Counted from the first letter of the stretch, positions 1 through 10,714 are shown. The stretch is 64,000 nucleotides of DNA from Kluyvera genomosp. 3 (GCA_002211745.1 CP022114.1:1116001-1180000); one strand, 5' to 3'. The notes: a model not told the origin generated them from the sequence alone. A program made the numbers and translations.

Positions 1-317
1 ACGATCGCGATGCCGCGAATCTGCTGACGAACTGCGAAATTATCGTGGATTCCTCGCAGCTGCCGGCGCTGGAAGATGGAAGCTATTACTGGAAAGACCT
101 GATGGGCTGCCAGGTAGTGACCACGGAAGGCTACGGTCTCGGTAAAGTCATCGATATGATGGAAACCGGGTCGAATGACGTTCTCGTCATTAAGGCAAAC
201 CTGAAAGATGCATTTGGCATCAAGGAGCGGTTGGTTCCGTTCCTCGATGGGCAGGTTATCAAGAAAGTCGATCTCGCTACTCGTACTATCGAAGTAGATT
301 GGGATCCTGGTTTTTAA
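1..317 (+). CDS. rimM: RimM, 16S rRNA processing protein (C-terminal part)
   Basis: Ribosome maturation factor that binds S19 and helps form the 30S head. The open frame runs in from the left edge (codons from base 3) and ends with the family C-terminus VDWDPGF, so only about the last 104 residues are present. These correspond to the end of the RimM N-domain and the PRC-barrel domain ([19 protein letters not shown] region). It is followed 30 bp later by trmD and then rplS, the conserved rpsP-rimM-trmD-rplS operon. An internal GTG at 45 is not the true start. Confidence 0.95.
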   Translation, partial: DRDAANLLTNCEIIVDSSQLPALEDGSYYWKDLMGCQVVTTEGYGLGKVIDMMETGSNDVLVIKANLKDAFGIKERLVPFLDGQVIKKVDLATRTIEVDWDPGF

Positions 318-347
318 ACCACCGGATAAACGGTAAAAGACGGCGCT

Positions 348-1114
348 ATGTGGATTGGCATAATTAGCCTGTTTCCTGAAATGTTCCGCGCAATTACCGA
401 TTACGGGGTAACTGGCCGGGCAGTAAAAAATGGCCTGCTGAGCATCCAGAGCTGGAGTCCTCGTGACTTCACGCATGACCGGCACCGTACCGTGGACGAT
501 CGTCCTTACGGCGGCGGACCGGGATGTTAATGATGGTGCAACCTTTACGGGACGCCATTCATGCAGCAAAAGCCGCGGCAGGTGAAGGCGCAAAGGTGAT
601 TTATCTGTCACCTCAGGGACGTAAGCTTGATCAAGCGGGCGTCAGCGAACTGGCCACGAATCAAAAGCTGATTCTGGTATGTGGTCGCTACGAAGGTATC
701 GATGAGCGTGTGATTCAGACCGAAATTGACGAAGAATGGTCTATCGGCGATTACGTTCTCAGCGGTGGAGAGTTACCGGCAATGACGCTGATCGACTCCG
801 TTTCCCGGTTTATTCCGGGTGTACTGGGTCATGAAGCATCAGCAATCGAAGATTCGTTTGCTGACGGGTTGCTGGACTGCCCGCACTATACCCGCCCTGA
901 AGTGTTGGAAGGAATGGAAGTACCGCCGGTTCTGCTGTCGGGAAACCATGCCGAGATACGTCGCTGGCGTTTGAAGCAGTCGCTGGGCCGCTCCTGGCTT
1001 AGAAGACCTGAACTTCTGGAAAACCTGGCTCTGACTGAAGAGCAAGCAAGGTTGCTGGCGGAGTTCAAACAGGAACACGCGCAACAGCAACATAAACATG
1101 ATGGGCTGGTCTGA
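348..1114 (+). CDS. trmD: tRNA (guanine-N1-)-methyltransferase TrmD, frameshifted in this sequence
   Basis: Makes m1G37 in tRNAs that read CNN/CGG-type codons, using SAM; it acts as a cytoplasmic dimer with a trefoil-knot (SPOUT) fold. Residues 1-60 start [13 protein letters not shown] and end at PYGGGPG. The rest (MLMMVQPL...) continues in another frame from about 521. One extra G in the GGG at 521-523 joins them into a normal protein of about 255 aa. The knot motifs [23 protein letters not shown] and [13 protein letters not shown] are visible. It lies between rimM and rplS. The break is most likely a sequence error, because the gene is essential in enterics. Confidence 0.95.
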
Positions 1115-1151
1115 GACCCCAAATATCAGTTTACCCAGGATAAGAGATTAA

Positions 1152-1502
<351 letters not shown>

Positions 1503-1528
1503 GATTCGCGCAAGCGACATCCTGTTAG

Positions 1529-1560
1529 AAAGGGCTGGCCGAAAGGCTGGCCCTTTTTTT
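1529..1560 (+). terminator. Rho-independent terminator of the rimM-trmD-rplS operon
   Basis: AGGGCTGGCC / GGCTGGCCCT form a GC-rich stem around a GAAA loop, followed by seven to eight T. It sits directly downstream of rplS. Confidence 0.9.
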
Positions 1561-1633
1561 ATCCTCAAACGCACCATGCGTTAACATTTGGTTGTTAAAT
1601 CATTTACAATGCCCTCATTCATTGGAGGGTAGT

Positions 1634-2080
1634 GTGAGCGGCAGAGCATCCAACATCACAGCACTGAAACAGTGGGCCGCCAGGCTTGCGCTGTTGGCTA
1701 TGGCGCTGATTATCTTTGCTCCGCTGGTCTCTGTGTCGCTACAGCAATCGCCGATGAGCGCGATGCCCGGTATGCACCATGAGATGAGTATGCCAATGCC
1801 CACGCATCATTCGATGCCGGACAGCATGCCCATCGACCACGGTGAGGCCTGTGGCTACTGCGTGCTGTTGGCCCATGTTCCCGGCATGATGCTGGCGCTG
1901 TGCGTACTGCTGTGCGCGCTGTTGCTGCGCGTGACGATTACCGCTTTCCCGCCGCTGGTGACCCACTGGCGCTATTTCCCCTGGCTCTTCCCGATACCGC
2001 GCGCCGCCGCGTTTGTCTGCTTTACCTGCTTAAAAATGATAAATGACGCCTTAGCGTCACACCTCTTTTCGCATGTATGA
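1634..2080 (+). CDS. DUF2946-like membrane protein rich in His and Met
   Basis: Small membrane protein of unknown function. Start GTG 1634 is chosen because GGAGG lies 5 bases upstream. One membrane segment at about residues 16-36 (LALLAMALIIFAPLVS) is followed by a Met/His-rich loop (MPGMHHEMSMPMPTHHS), a GEACGYC motif and a second membrane segment (MMLALCVLLCALLLR). The MxxHH loop and the CxxC suggest metal, perhaps copper, handling, but that is inference. The 3' end probably carries frame errors: TTCCCGATACC may hide an earlier stop giving a PDTRAPPR-like tail. It lies 10 bp upstream of the PepSY gene, so they probably form an operon. Confidence 0.65.
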   Translation: MSGRASNITALKQWAARLALLAMALIIFAPLVSVSLQQSPMSAMPGMHHEMSMPMPTHHSMPDSMPIDHGEACGYCVLLAHVPGMMLALCVLLCALLLRVTITAFPPLVTHWRYFPWLFPIPRAAAFVCFTCLKMINDALASHLFSHV

Positions 2081-2089
2081 AGGAAGAGT

Positions 2090-3457
2090 ATGACAACCTG
2101 CACCTCGCGGGCGGCTTGGGTGCACCTGCTGCGCCGCCTGCATTTTTTTATCGGTCTGTTTGTTGGGCCATTTATTTTCGTCGCGGCCCTGACGGGCACA
2201 CTGTATGTCGCCACGCCGCAGCTAGAGAACCTGCTGTATCGCGATGCGCTACACGGCACCGTTGGCGGAGAGCGGCAGCCAATAGCTGTGCAGATTGCGG
2301 CTGCGGAACGCGCATTGAATACGCCGTTGCGTCTGAGCGCCGTTCGACCTGCGTTGGAAGCGGGTGAAACCACACGCGTGATGTTTGCCGATCCGGCGCT
2401 TCAGGCCTCGGAAAATCGCGCCATCTTTGTTGATCCGGTGACGTTGGCAGTGAAAGGCGATATGACGGTCTATGGCACCAGCGGTATTTTACCGCTGCGT
2501 CAGTGGATTGATTATGCGCATCGCTCGCTGCTGCTGGGGATATGGGGCGTTTGTACAGCGAGCTGGCCGCCTCGTGGATGTGGGTGGCGGCGTTGGGGGG
2601 AATCGCTCTGTGGGCCTTTACCCGCCTAAGCGACGCATCAAAAATCGTCTGCAGAATACGCGCCGCGTTCATGTCACCCTTGGCTGGTGTCTACTGGCAG
2701 GGATGCTGCTGTTCTCCGCCACCGGCTTAACCTGGTCGCAGTGGGCCGGAGGGAATGTCGATAAGCTGCGCGCTGCTTTTGGTTGGCTGACACCGCAGGT
2801 CAATACCCAACTGCACGGTGGTGAGATGATGGCGATGGATCCTCATGCGGAGCATCGCGGCCATGCTGACGAGATGATGCCGCATGCCTCGCCGATCGCC
2901 TGGGATCGGATCGATGCCGTCCTTAACGTTGCTCAGCGCGGCGGCATCGATGCCACCCATCTGGAGATCCGCCCGCCGCGTAGCGCCGATCGCGCGTGGA
3001 CGGTAACTGAGATCGACCGACGCTGGCCCACGCAGGTCGATGCCGTTGCGGTTGATCCGCACTCTCTGGCGATTATCGACTACACGCAGTTTGCTGATTT
3101 CCCGCTGATGGCAAAGCTCACGCGCTGGGGTGTTGATTTCCATATGGGGATCCTGTTCGGTTTACCAAACCAGCTTTTGTTGATTGCCTTTGGGCTGGCG
3201 CTGTGCGTGGCGATTGTGATGGGCTATCGGCTCTGGTGGATTAAACGTCCTGCCCAGATACCGATCAGCCCGCTGCAAACGCTGACGCAAAGCTGGCTGG
3301 CATTGGCGCTGCCTGCGCGCATTGTGACGCTCGTCGTCACCGTGGCACTTGGTCTGGCGTTGCCGGTGATGGGGCAAGTTTGCTGCTGTTTGTTGCCATT
3401 GACTGGGGGCGCTGGCGCGGCAGGGTCGCACAGGGATTATCGCGCGTAGCTGAGTAG
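2090..3457 (+). CDS. PepSY-associated transmembrane protein, three sequence breaks
   Basis: PepSY-TM family protein (iron-reductase or siderophore-utilisation type), inner membrane, about 455 aa when repaired. N-terminal LLRRLHFFIGLFVGPFIF is the typical first helix. The second helix pair is ELAASWMWVAALGGIALW and HVTLGWCLLAGMLLFSATGLTW, followed by a periplasmic domain with a Met/His patch (GEMMAMDPHAEHRGHADEMM) and two more helices. Frame breaks lie near 2536, 2625 and 3371; each is cured by one G or C. Substrate unknown. The His/Met-rich patch mirrors that of its upstream neighbour, supporting a shared metal-related role. In E. coli K-12 this position holds yfiRNB instead. Confidence 0.75.
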
Positions 3458-3470
3458 CGCGCTTAACTCA

Positions 3471-3500
3471 GGGTGAACGCATTGGCGTTCGCCCTTTTTT
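3471..3500 (+). terminator. Rho-independent terminator after the PepSY gene
   Basis: GTGAACGC / GCGTTCGC hairpin with an ATTG loop, followed by CCTTTTTT. Confidence 0.8.
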
Positions 3501-3518
3501 ATACCTCTTAATTAAGAG

Positions 3519-3536
3519 TGTAATTATTATTGTACA
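3519..3536 (+). promoter_or_regulatory. TyrR box (upstream, weaker)
   Basis: TGTAAT-N6-TGTACA is an approximate match to the TyrR consensus TGTAAA-N6-TTTACA. It lies about 150 bp before aroF, whose E. coli homologue is repressed by TyrR with tyrosine through several boxes. Confidence 0.55.
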
Positions 3537-3571
3537 CTTTAACGGCGATTATTTTGCCATTAATAGGATGG

Positions 3572-3589
3572 TGTAAAGAATAATTTACG
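3572..3589 (+). promoter_or_regulatory. TyrR box (strong)
   Basis: TGTAAA-GAATAA-TTTACG matches the TyrR consensus at 11 of 12 specified positions. It ends 9 bp before the proposed -35 of the aroF promoter, a position suited to repression by the tyrosine-bound TyrR hexamer. Confidence 0.8.
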
Positions 3590-3598
3590 TATTTTGGA

Positions 3599-3626
3599 TT
3601 GATATCTTTACTCATTATGATATTGT
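3599..3626 (+). promoter_or_regulatory. Probable sigma-70 promoter of aroF-tyrA
   Basis: TTGATA, a 16-bp spacer and TATTGT, just downstream of the strong TyrR box and about 60 bp upstream of the aroF start. Confidence 0.6.
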
Positions 3627-3684
3627 GAGTTCACCTCATTGAGGAAACAACTATCGCAAACGAGCCATAACAGGTAATGCCATC

Positions 3685-4754
3685 ATGCAAAAAGACGCGC
3701 TGAACAACGTAAATATCGCCGATGAACAGGTTTTGATCACCCCGGATCAGCTGAAAGCTGAATTCCCGCTCACCGTTGAGCAGGAAGCGCAAATCGCCCA
3801 GTCACGTAAAACGATTTCTGACATTATCTCCGGTCGCGATCCGCGTCTGCTGGTAGTGTGTGGGCCTTGCTCCATCCACGATCCTGAAGCTGCCATCGAA
3901 TATGCGCGTCGATTTAAAACACTGGCGGAAGAGGTCAGCGATAGCCTCTACCTGGTGATGCGCGTCTATTTTGAGAAGCCGCGTACCACCGTCGGCTGGA
4001 AAGGGCTTATCAACGATCCGCACATGGATGGCTCGTTTGATGTGGAAGGCGGACTGAAAATTGCCCGTCGTCTGTTGGTTGAACTGGTCAGCATGGGGCT
4101 GCCGCTGGCAACCGAAGCGCTGGATCCGAACAGCCCGCAGTACCTGGGCGATCTGTTCAGCTGGTCAGCGATTGGCGCGCGTACCACAGAATCACAAACT
4201 CACCGCGAAATGGCTTCTGGCCTGTCGATGCCGGTCGGTTTCAAAAACGGCACCGATGGCTCGCTGGCGACCGCCATCAACGCGATGCGCGCTGCGGCGA
4301 TGCCGCACCGTTTCGTGGGATCAACCAGGCCGGTCAGGTTTGCCTGCTGCGCACTCAGGGCAACCCGGATGGTCACGTAATTCTGCGCGGCGGTAAAAAA
4401 CCGAACTACGGCCCGGAAGATGTCGCGCAGTGTGAAAAAGAGATGGAACAGGCGGGACTGCGCGCATCGCTGATGGTAGATTGCAGTCATGGTAATTCCA
4501 ATAAAGACTACCGTCGTCAGCCTGCGGTAGCGGAATCCGTTGTCGCGCAGATCAAGGACGGTAACCGTTCCATTATTGGTCTGATGATTGAGAGCAACAT
4601 TCACGAAGGCAATCAGTCTTCCGAGCAACCGCGCTGTGACATGAAATACGGCGTATCGGTAACCGATGCATGCATCAGCTGGGAAACGACCGATGCGCTG
4701 CTGCGTGAGCTCGACAAGGATTTACGCGGCCATCTGGCGGCTCGTCTGGCGTAA
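3685..4754 (+). CDS. aroF: DAHP synthase, tyrosine-sensitive isozyme; one break
   Basis: Condenses phosphoenolpyruvate and erythrose 4-phosphate to DAHP, the first step of aromatic amino-acid synthesis; cytoplasmic and metal dependent. The repaired length of about 356 aa matches the enteric family. Start MQKDALNNVNI; active-site signature LLVVCGPCSIHDPEAA at residues 52-67; VGFKNGTDGS mid-protein. The frame breaks at GTGGGATC (ggg 4317-4319) inside HRFVGINQAG and resumes to the end (ACISWETTDALLRELD); one added G repairs it. TyrR boxes and the following tyrA identify AroF rather than AroG or AroH. Confidence 0.96.
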
Positions 4755-4763
4755 GAGGATTGT

Positions 4764-5884
4764 ATGGTTGCTGAACTGACCGCGCTACGCGATCAAATTG
4801 ATGAAGTGGATAAGGCGCTGCTGAACCTGCTGGCGAAGCGTCTGGAACTGGTGGCAGAAGTTGGCGAAGTCAAAAGCCAGTACGGCCTGCCGATTTATGT
4901 TCCGGAACGTGAGGCTTCAATGCTGGCTTCGCGTCGCAAAGAGGCTGCCGCATTAGGCGTGCCGCCGGATTTGATTGAAGACGTGCTGCGTCGGGTGATG
5001 CGCGAGTCCTACTCCAGCGAAAACGACAAAGGCTTCAAAACGCTCTGTCCGTCGCTGCGCCCGGTGGTGATTGTCGGCGGCGGCGGCCAGATGGGGCGGC
5101 TGTTTGAAAAAATGCTGACCCTGTCCGGCTACCAGGTGCGGACGTTGGAAAAAGAAGGCTGGGCAAACGCGCCAGAAATGGTGGCGGATGCCGGTATGGT
5201 CATCGTCAGCGTGCCAATCCATGTGACTGAACAGGTGATTGCGAAGCTGCCGCCATTACCTGCGGACTGCATTCTGGTGGATCTGGCCTCGGTGAAAGCC
5301 GGGCCGATTCAGGCGATGCTGTCGGCACATTCGGGCCTGTTGTGGGGCTGCACCCGATGTTTGGCCCTGACAGCGGCAGCCTGGCCAAACAGGTGGTGGT
5401 CTACTGCGATGGTCGCCAGCCGGAAGCCTACCAGTGGTTCCTTGAGCAGATTCAGGTTTGGGGCGCGCGTTTGCACCGTATCAGCGCGGTTGAGCATGAC
5501 CAGAATATGGCGTTTATCCAGGCGCTGCGTCACTTTGCGACTTTCGCCTATGGCCTGCATCTGGCGGAAGAGAACGTGCAGCTGGAACAACTGCTGGCGC
5601 TCTCTTCACCGATCTACCGCCTGGAGCTGGCGATGGTAGGCCGTCTGTTTGCCCAGGATCCGCAGCTGTACGCCGACATTATTATGTCGTCCGGCAACAA
5701 CCTGGCGCTGATCAAACGCTACTACCAGCGTTTTGGCGAGGCAATTGGCCTGCTGGAGCAGGGCGATAAGCAGGCGTTTATCGACAGCTTCCGTAAGGTG
5801 GAACACTGGTTCGGCGACTACGCGCAGCGTTTCCAGAGTGAGAGCCGCGTCCTGTTACGCCAGGCGAATGACAGTCGGCAGTAA
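4764..5884 (+). CDS. tyrA: Chorismate mutase / prephenate dehydrogenase (T-protein); one break
   Basis: Bifunctional enzyme turning chorismate into prephenate and then into 4-hydroxyphenylpyruvate with NAD+; feedback inhibited by tyrosine. It begins 9 bp after the aroF stop (operon). Residues 1-90 are the AroQ chorismate-mutase domain ([20 protein letters not shown]). The dinucleotide-binding motif [10 protein letters not shown] starts near residue 99, and [14 protein letters not shown] is the dehydrogenase signature. The frame breaks at GGGCCTG (5334-5337); one C restores [12 protein letters not shown]. Full length is about 373 aa. Confidence 0.96.
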
Positions 5885-5903
5885 TCGAAAACTGTATATA
5901 CTT

Positions 5904-5935
5904 GAAAGCCAGGGGAAATCCTCTGGCTTTTTTTA
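5904..5935 (+). terminator. Terminator of the aroF-tyrA operon
   Basis: AAAGCCAGGGGA / TCCTCTGGCTTT hairpin followed by a T run, right after the tyrA stop. Confidence 0.9.
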
Positions 5936-5939
5936 TGGG

Positions 5940-6819
5940 ATGAAGACGATGGCTGAAGCAAACCTGCTGTTTGATTACACCGGACATCTGCCGGAATGCC
6001 CGACCTGGAGTGACGCCGAGCAGGCGTTGTACTGGGCGGACATCATGGAGTGTGAAATTCACCGCTATGTGCCCGCAACGGGCGACCACCAGATCTTACA
6101 GTTCCCGGAAGAGGTGGGCTGTTTTGCGCTGCGGGAGAAGGGGGCTTTATCGTCGCGCTACGCAGCGCAATCTGGCTTGCCGATAGCCGCGGTCTGCTCC
6201 AGCATAAAATCTGCGATAACCCAAGCAATCCACAGCTGGCGCGCTTTAATGACGGCGGCACCGATCGCGATGGACGTTTTTATGCCGGTACCTTCTGGGG
6301 CCGGGTGATTACAACGGTGCGCTGTTGGTGAGGGTCGATAACCAACTGAGGCCAAAGGTGATTCAGTGTGATATTCACGGCGCGAACGGTCTGGCATTCA
6401 GCGCGGATAAACGCTGGATGTACACCTCGGATACGCCGAACGGGGTGATTTATCGTACGCCGTTGGACGCCGACGGCGAGCCGGGAACCCGGGAGATTTT
6501 CCGCTTGTTTAAAGACGGTGAGGGGATCCCGGACGGCGCGGCCATCGATGAAGAAGGCTGTTACTGGAGCGCGTTGTTTGACGGTTGGCGAGTGGCTCGC
6601 TTCTCGCCAACGGGAGAGCAGCTTGCGGAATATCGTCTGCCGGTGCGTTGCCCGACAATGGTCTGCTTTGGTGGCGCGGATATGCGTACGCTGTTTATTA
6701 CCACGACGCGTGAGAATATGTCGGCTGATGAGGTGGCGAAGTATCCACTGTCCGGCGCTATCTTCACCCTGCCAGTGGCGGTGGCAGGGATGAAGAAACG
6801 GCCTTTTATCGAACGTTAG
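5940..6819 (+). CDS. SMP-30/gluconolactonase-like hydrolase, two breaks
   Basis: Member of the SMP-30/regucalcin/gluconolactonase beta-propeller family (about 290 aa repaired), likely a sugar lactonase; substrate not known. Visible family motifs: [19 protein letters not shown] (metal-binding Glu in PECPTW), [36 protein letters not shown] and [14 protein letters not shown], which contain the usual metal and catalytic Asn/Asp. Breaks at 6140-6144 (one G short) and 6301 (one C short) split it into three frames. The start is either 5940 or 5949; neither has a good ribosome binding site. Its stop overlaps the convergent pheA by 4 bp. It is absent from this position in E. coli K-12, so it is probably an acquired or differentially kept gene. 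Confidence 0.8.
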
Positions 6820-7976
6820 ACCGGGTCGACCGGTACGACGTTTTCGCTTGGGTAGCAACCCAGCACTTTCATCGAGCGGGTAATACCGGAAAGCTCTTTG
6901 AGCGCCTTTTGCATCGGCAGCGCGTCCAGGTTCGCCTGGACGTCGAGATAAAACATCTCTTCCCACGGATTGCCGTGAATCGGGCGCGATTCGAGCTTGG
7001 TCATGATCAGGTTGTGGTTACGCAATACCAGCAGCGCTTCAACCAGCGCACCGGCCTGCTGCCCGGTGGCGATCAGCAGGGTGGTTTTCGCCGGTACCTG
7101 GTCGGAGACGTTCACCGCTTTGCGCGCCAGCACCAGGAAGCGCGTGATGTTCTGCGTCTGATTGGCCTGGCAGTGCTCCAGCACCTGCAAACCATACAGC
7201 TTGCCGCCGGCTTCGCTACCCAGCGCCGCGACGGTTGGTGAGTTGGCCTGCGCCACTTTCTCCATTGCTGCCGAGGTGCTTTCGGTGTACTCAATTTTCC
7301 ACTGCGGATAATGGCTCAGGAACTGGCTGCACTGCTGGAACGGCTGCGGGTGGCTATACACCGTCTCAATGGTGTCGAGTGTGGTTGTACCGTTTACCAG
7401 CACGCAGTGGTCGATAGGGACCGTCATTTCACCCACGATCGACAGGCTGGTGTGTTGCAGCAGGTCGTAGACGTCGTTAATACCGCCGGAGCTGGTGTTT
7501 TCAATCGGCACCACGGCGTAGTCAGCCTGGCCGGTCTCAACCTGGTTAAAGATATCGGCAAACTTCAGGCAGCCGCTTTCGATGAACTGCTCAAAGTGGC
7601 GGGCTGCGTACTGGCGGGCCGCCAGATGAGAGTAGGAGCCTTTCGGGCCCAGAAACGCAATACGCGCTGAATGTGGGTTAATCTTATTCAGGTGCTGCTG
7701 GAGCAGCGTTTGCTGGGTAAGCACGGAATCTTCAATGATGAGCTGGAACAGGCGGGTGATGTAGTGCGCGTCAAGCTGGTGGGTTTTGCCTAGCGTAATC
7801 AAGCGCTCCAGCAGATCACGCTCGCGATCGATGTCGCGGACCGGGCGGTGAGAGGCCAGCTTGGCTTTACCGACCTCAATAGCCAGACCACGGCGCTCGG
7901 CCAGCAGACTCACTAATTTCTCATCAAGGGCGCTTATCTTATCGCGTATCGCCAGTAACGGGTTTTCCGAAGTCAT
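6816..7976 (-). CDS. pheA: Chorismate mutase / prephenate dehydratase (P-protein)
   Basis: Bifunctional enzyme leading from chorismate to phenylpyruvate; feedback inhibited by phenylalanine. It is an intact frame of 386 codons. Start chosen at [15 protein letters not shown] by homology; the open frame upstream of it runs through the attenuator leader and is not translated protein. Mutase domain residues 1-90; dehydratase motifs [18 protein letters not shown] and [18 protein letters not shown] (catalytic Thr in ENTSSG); C-terminal ACT regulatory domain with [13 protein letters not shown]. Expression should be controlled by the pheL attenuator upstream. Confidence 0.97.
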   Translation of the reverse strand: MTSENPLLAIRDKISALDEKLVSLLAERRGLAIEVGKAKLASHRPVRDIDRERDLLERLITLGKTHQLDAHYITRLFQLIIEDSVLTQQTLLQQHLNKINPHSARIAFLGPKGSYSHLAARQYAARHFEQFIESGCLKFADIFNQVETGQADYAVVPIENTSSGGINDVYDLLQHTSLSIVGEMTVPIDHCVLVNGTTTLDTIETVYSHPQPFQQCSQFLSHYPQWKIEYTESTSAAMEKVAQANSPTVAALGSEAGGKLYGLQVLEHCQANQTQNITRFLVLARKAVNVSDQVPAKTTLLIATGQQAGALVEALLVLRNHNLIMTKLESRPIHGNPWEEMFYLDVQANLDALPMQKALKELSGITRSMKVLGCYPSENVVPVDPV

Positions 7977-8002
7977 CATGTTTGCCTTTCTTGTTATCAA
8001 TA

Positions 8003-8029
8003 AAAAAGGCCCCCCGGTGTGGGAGGCCT
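8003..8029 (-). terminator. pheA attenuator terminator
   Basis: On the minus strand AGGCCTCCCACACCGGGGGG is followed by CCTTTTTTATT. The hairpin lies between pheL and pheA, where the E. coli phenylalanine attenuator sits. Confidence 0.85.
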
Positions 8030-8076
8030 TATTGTTCGTCTTCGCATTCTTTATCACACGACGAAACGCCTCCCAT

Positions 8077-8124
8077 TCAGGGGAAGGTAAAAAAGAATGC
8101 GAAGAAAAACGGTAGAAGTTTCAC
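8077..8124 (-). CDS. pheL: Phe operon leader peptide
   Basis: Fifteen-codon leader reading (fM)[14 protein letters not shown], with seven Phe codons, ending TGA 48 bp before the attenuator stem. Ribosome stalling at the Phe codons when charged tRNA-Phe is scarce prevents the terminator, allowing pheA expression. The start here is GTG; E. coli has ATG and reads [15 protein letters not shown], so codons 3 and 4 also differ. The gene is too short for ordinary ORF finders. Confidence 0.88.
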   Translation of the reverse strand: MKLLPFFFAFFFTFP

Positions 8125-8188
8125 TATCAGGTTAAATCCTTAGCGTGATGAGGTTTTACAGTACTCGTTCTGTTTTCGTTCTGTCAAT

Positions 8189-8212
8189 AAAAAACGCGCC
8201 CGAAGGCGCGTT
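8189..8212 (-). terminator. raiA terminator
   Basis: AACGCGCC-TTCG-GGCGCGTT hairpin with a TTTTTATT tail on the minus strand, directly after raiA. Confidence 0.85.
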
Positions 8213-8242
8213 GGCGATACACATTAAAGTACAAAGTTCAGT

Positions 8243-8638
<396 letters not shown>

Positions 8639-8807
8639 TTAAAATGTGTGATATAGATCACATTATTTTGTCACTTTTTGTCAGCGCATTCATTTTGTGA
8701 GTCAAGACAGGAAGAAGTGATTTTTTACTTGTCGATTCGGGAAAATACAGCCATATTTGATAGGATGACCTCGCGCTAAACCGCTTCAGCAAGTCATTAA
8801 AACGAAT

Positions 8808-8838
8808 AAAAAAACGGCAGCCATCGGGCTGCCGTTTT
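8808..8838 (-). terminator. bamD terminator
   Basis: AACGGCAGCC-CGAT-GGCTGCCGTT hairpin with a T7 tail on the minus strand just past bamD. On the plus strand it has a shorter T run. Confidence 0.85.
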
Positions 8839-8857
8839 GCTTTCTAAAAGGTTTGAA

Positions 8858-9601
8858 TCAGGACTGAGTGCTTTTGCCGTTGGCGGCAATGATTTTCGCG
8901 ACTTTATCAGCCTGTGCCGTCATCTGCATTTCGCGGTAGGCATTTTCCATCTTCGGCAGAGCATCGCGAGTCGCCTGAGTATCCGGGAAGTTACGCATCA
9001 TGTTTTCGACGCGGTTTACGACAGCAACCCACGCGCCGCGGGCGGTGTAGTAATCAACAACGGAAAGTTCATACTTCGCCAGACGGTCTTTCAGGAAGAT
9101 AAGACGTTTGTTGGCGTCGGTGACGTATTGACTGTTCGGGTAGCCGCGCACCAGCTTCGAGAAGTCGTTAAATGCGTCACGGGCGTGCTGCGGATCGCGG
9201 TCGGAGCGGTCTACGCCGAAGAAGCCCTGCAGCGCGCTATCGTCCAGCGCCATGTTGGTTAAGCCGCGCATGTACATCACGTAGTCGATGTTCGGGTGCG
9301 TCGGGTTCAGACGAATGAAACGGTCAATCGCGGCCTGAGCCAGCGGCAGATCGGCATTTTTGTAGTATGCGTAGATCAGATCCAGCTGTACCTGTTGAGA
9401 ATATGGCCCGAACGGATAGCGGTTATCCAACGCTTCCAGTTGCGTTATTGCCTGTTTCCAGTTACCGTCCTGCAGCTTTTGCTGAGCAGTTGCGTAGATT
9501 TCATTAGGCGGATTATCAGGAACCTCTTCCTTTGAACCAGAGCACCCCGCCAAAGCCAGGCTCAACGTGGCCGCTGCCACCAGATATTTCATGCGCGTCA
9601 T
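8858..9601 (-). CDS. bamD: Outer-membrane protein assembly lipoprotein BamD
   Basis: Essential lipoprotein of the BAM complex that inserts beta-barrel proteins in the outer membrane. Start [15 protein letters not shown] (about 247 aa) is chosen by homology. The signal peptide ends in the lipobox LAGC, with lipidated Cys at residue 20, followed by TPR repeats ([40 protein letters not shown]). It is divergent from rluD, with which it shares the 132-bp intergenic promoter region. Confidence 0.97.
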   Translation of the reverse strand: MTRMKYLVAAATLSLALAGCSGSKEEVPDNPPNEIYATAQQKLQDGNWKQAITQLEALDNRYPFGPYSQQVQLDLIYAYYKNADLPLAQAAIDRFIRLNPTHPNIDYVMYMRGLTNMALDDSALQGFFGVDRSDRDPQHARDAFNDFSKLVRGYPNSQYVTDANKRLIFLKDRLAKYELSVVDYYTARGAWVAVVNRVENMMRNFPDTQATRDALPKMENAYREMQMTAQADKVAKIIAANGKSTQS

Positions 9602-9733
9602 GACGTTTTGACTTTCCTCAAAATGTTTATACGGGATATTCACAGTTCCTGTTCCCGATTAAGACCAGCTACAATAGCACACTATATTAAACGGCGAAGC
9701 CGTAAAAACCCAACGTTAACGAAGAAGCTGTAT

Positions 9734-10714
9734 ATGGCACAACGAGTACAACTCACCGCAACGGTGTCCGAGTCACAACTCGGTCAACGCTTAGATCAGG
9801 CTTTGGCCGAAATGTTCCCTGATTATTCGCGATCGCGCATAAAAGAGTGGATCCTCGACCAGCGCGTTCAGGTCAATGGCAAAGTTTCAGACAAGCCGAA
9901 AGAAAAAGTCATGGGTGGCGAGTCCGTCGCTATCGATGCTGAAATCGACGAAGAGATCCGCTTTGAAGCGCAGGATATCCCACTCGATATTGTATATGAA
10001 GATGATGATATCCTCGTCATCAATAAGCCGCGCGACCTGGTTGTTCACCCGGGCGCTGGTAACCCGGATGGCACGGTGCTGAATGCGCTGCTGCATTACT
10101 ATCCGCCGATTGCCGATGTGCCGCGTGCGGGCATCGTCCACCGTCTGGATAAAGACACCACCGGTTTAATGGTGGTGGCCAAAACCGTTCCGGCGCAAAC
10201 ACGCCTGGTTGAATCACTGCAGCTGCGCGAGATTACCCGCGAGTATGAAGCGGTGGCGATTGGTCACATGACTGCGGGCGGTACCGTTGAGGAACCGATT
10301 AGCCGTCACCCGACCAAACGTACGCACATGGCGGTTCACCCGATGGGGAAACCGGCGGTAACGCACTATCGTATTATGGAACACTTCCGTGTGCACACGC
10401 GTCTGCGACTGCGTCTGGAAACCGGGCGTACACACCAGATCCGCGTGCACATGGCGCACATCACCCATCCGCTGGTGGGCGATCAGGTCTACGGTGGCCG
10501 TCCGCGTCCGCCAAAAGGCGCGTCGGATGAGTTTATTTCCGTACTGCGTAAGTTTGACCGTCAGGCGCTGCATGCGACTATGCTGCGTCTCTATCACCCG
10601 ATCTCGGGGATTGAAATGGAATGGCATGCGCCTATCCCGCAGGATATGGTCGATTTGATCGCCGCGATGCGTGCCGACTTTGAAGAACATAAGGATGACG
10701 TAGACTGGTTATGA
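9734..10714 (+). CDS. rluD: 23S rRNA pseudouridine(1911/1915/1917) synthase
   Basis: Converts U1911, U1915 and U1917 in helix 69 of 23S rRNA to pseudouridine. 326 aa. N-terminal S4-like domain (GQRLDQALAEMFPDYSRSRI) and catalytic domain with the RluA-family motif GIVHRLDKDTTGLMVVAK, where the Asp of HRLD is the nucleophile; GRTHQIRVHMAH follows. Start MAQRVQLTATV at 9734 is chosen over upstream codons by homology and length. The last bases overlap the next start (ATGA), so pgeF is translationally coupled. Confidence 0.97.
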   Translation: MAQRVQLTATVSESQLGQRLDQALAEMFPDYSRSRIKEWILDQRVQVNGKVSDKPKEKVMGGESVAIDAEIDEEIRFEAQDIPLDIVYEDDDILVINKPRDLVVHPGAGNPDGTVLNALLHYYPPIADVPRAGIVHRLDKDTTGLMVVAKTVPAQTRLVESLQLREITREYEAVAIGHMTAGGTVEEPISRHPTKRTHMAVHPMGKPAVTHYRIMEHFRVHTRLRLRLETGRTHQIRVHMAHITHPLVGDQVYGGRPRPPKGASDEFISVLRKFDRQALHATMLRLYHPISGIEMEWHAPIPQDMVDLIAAMRADFEEHKDDVDWL

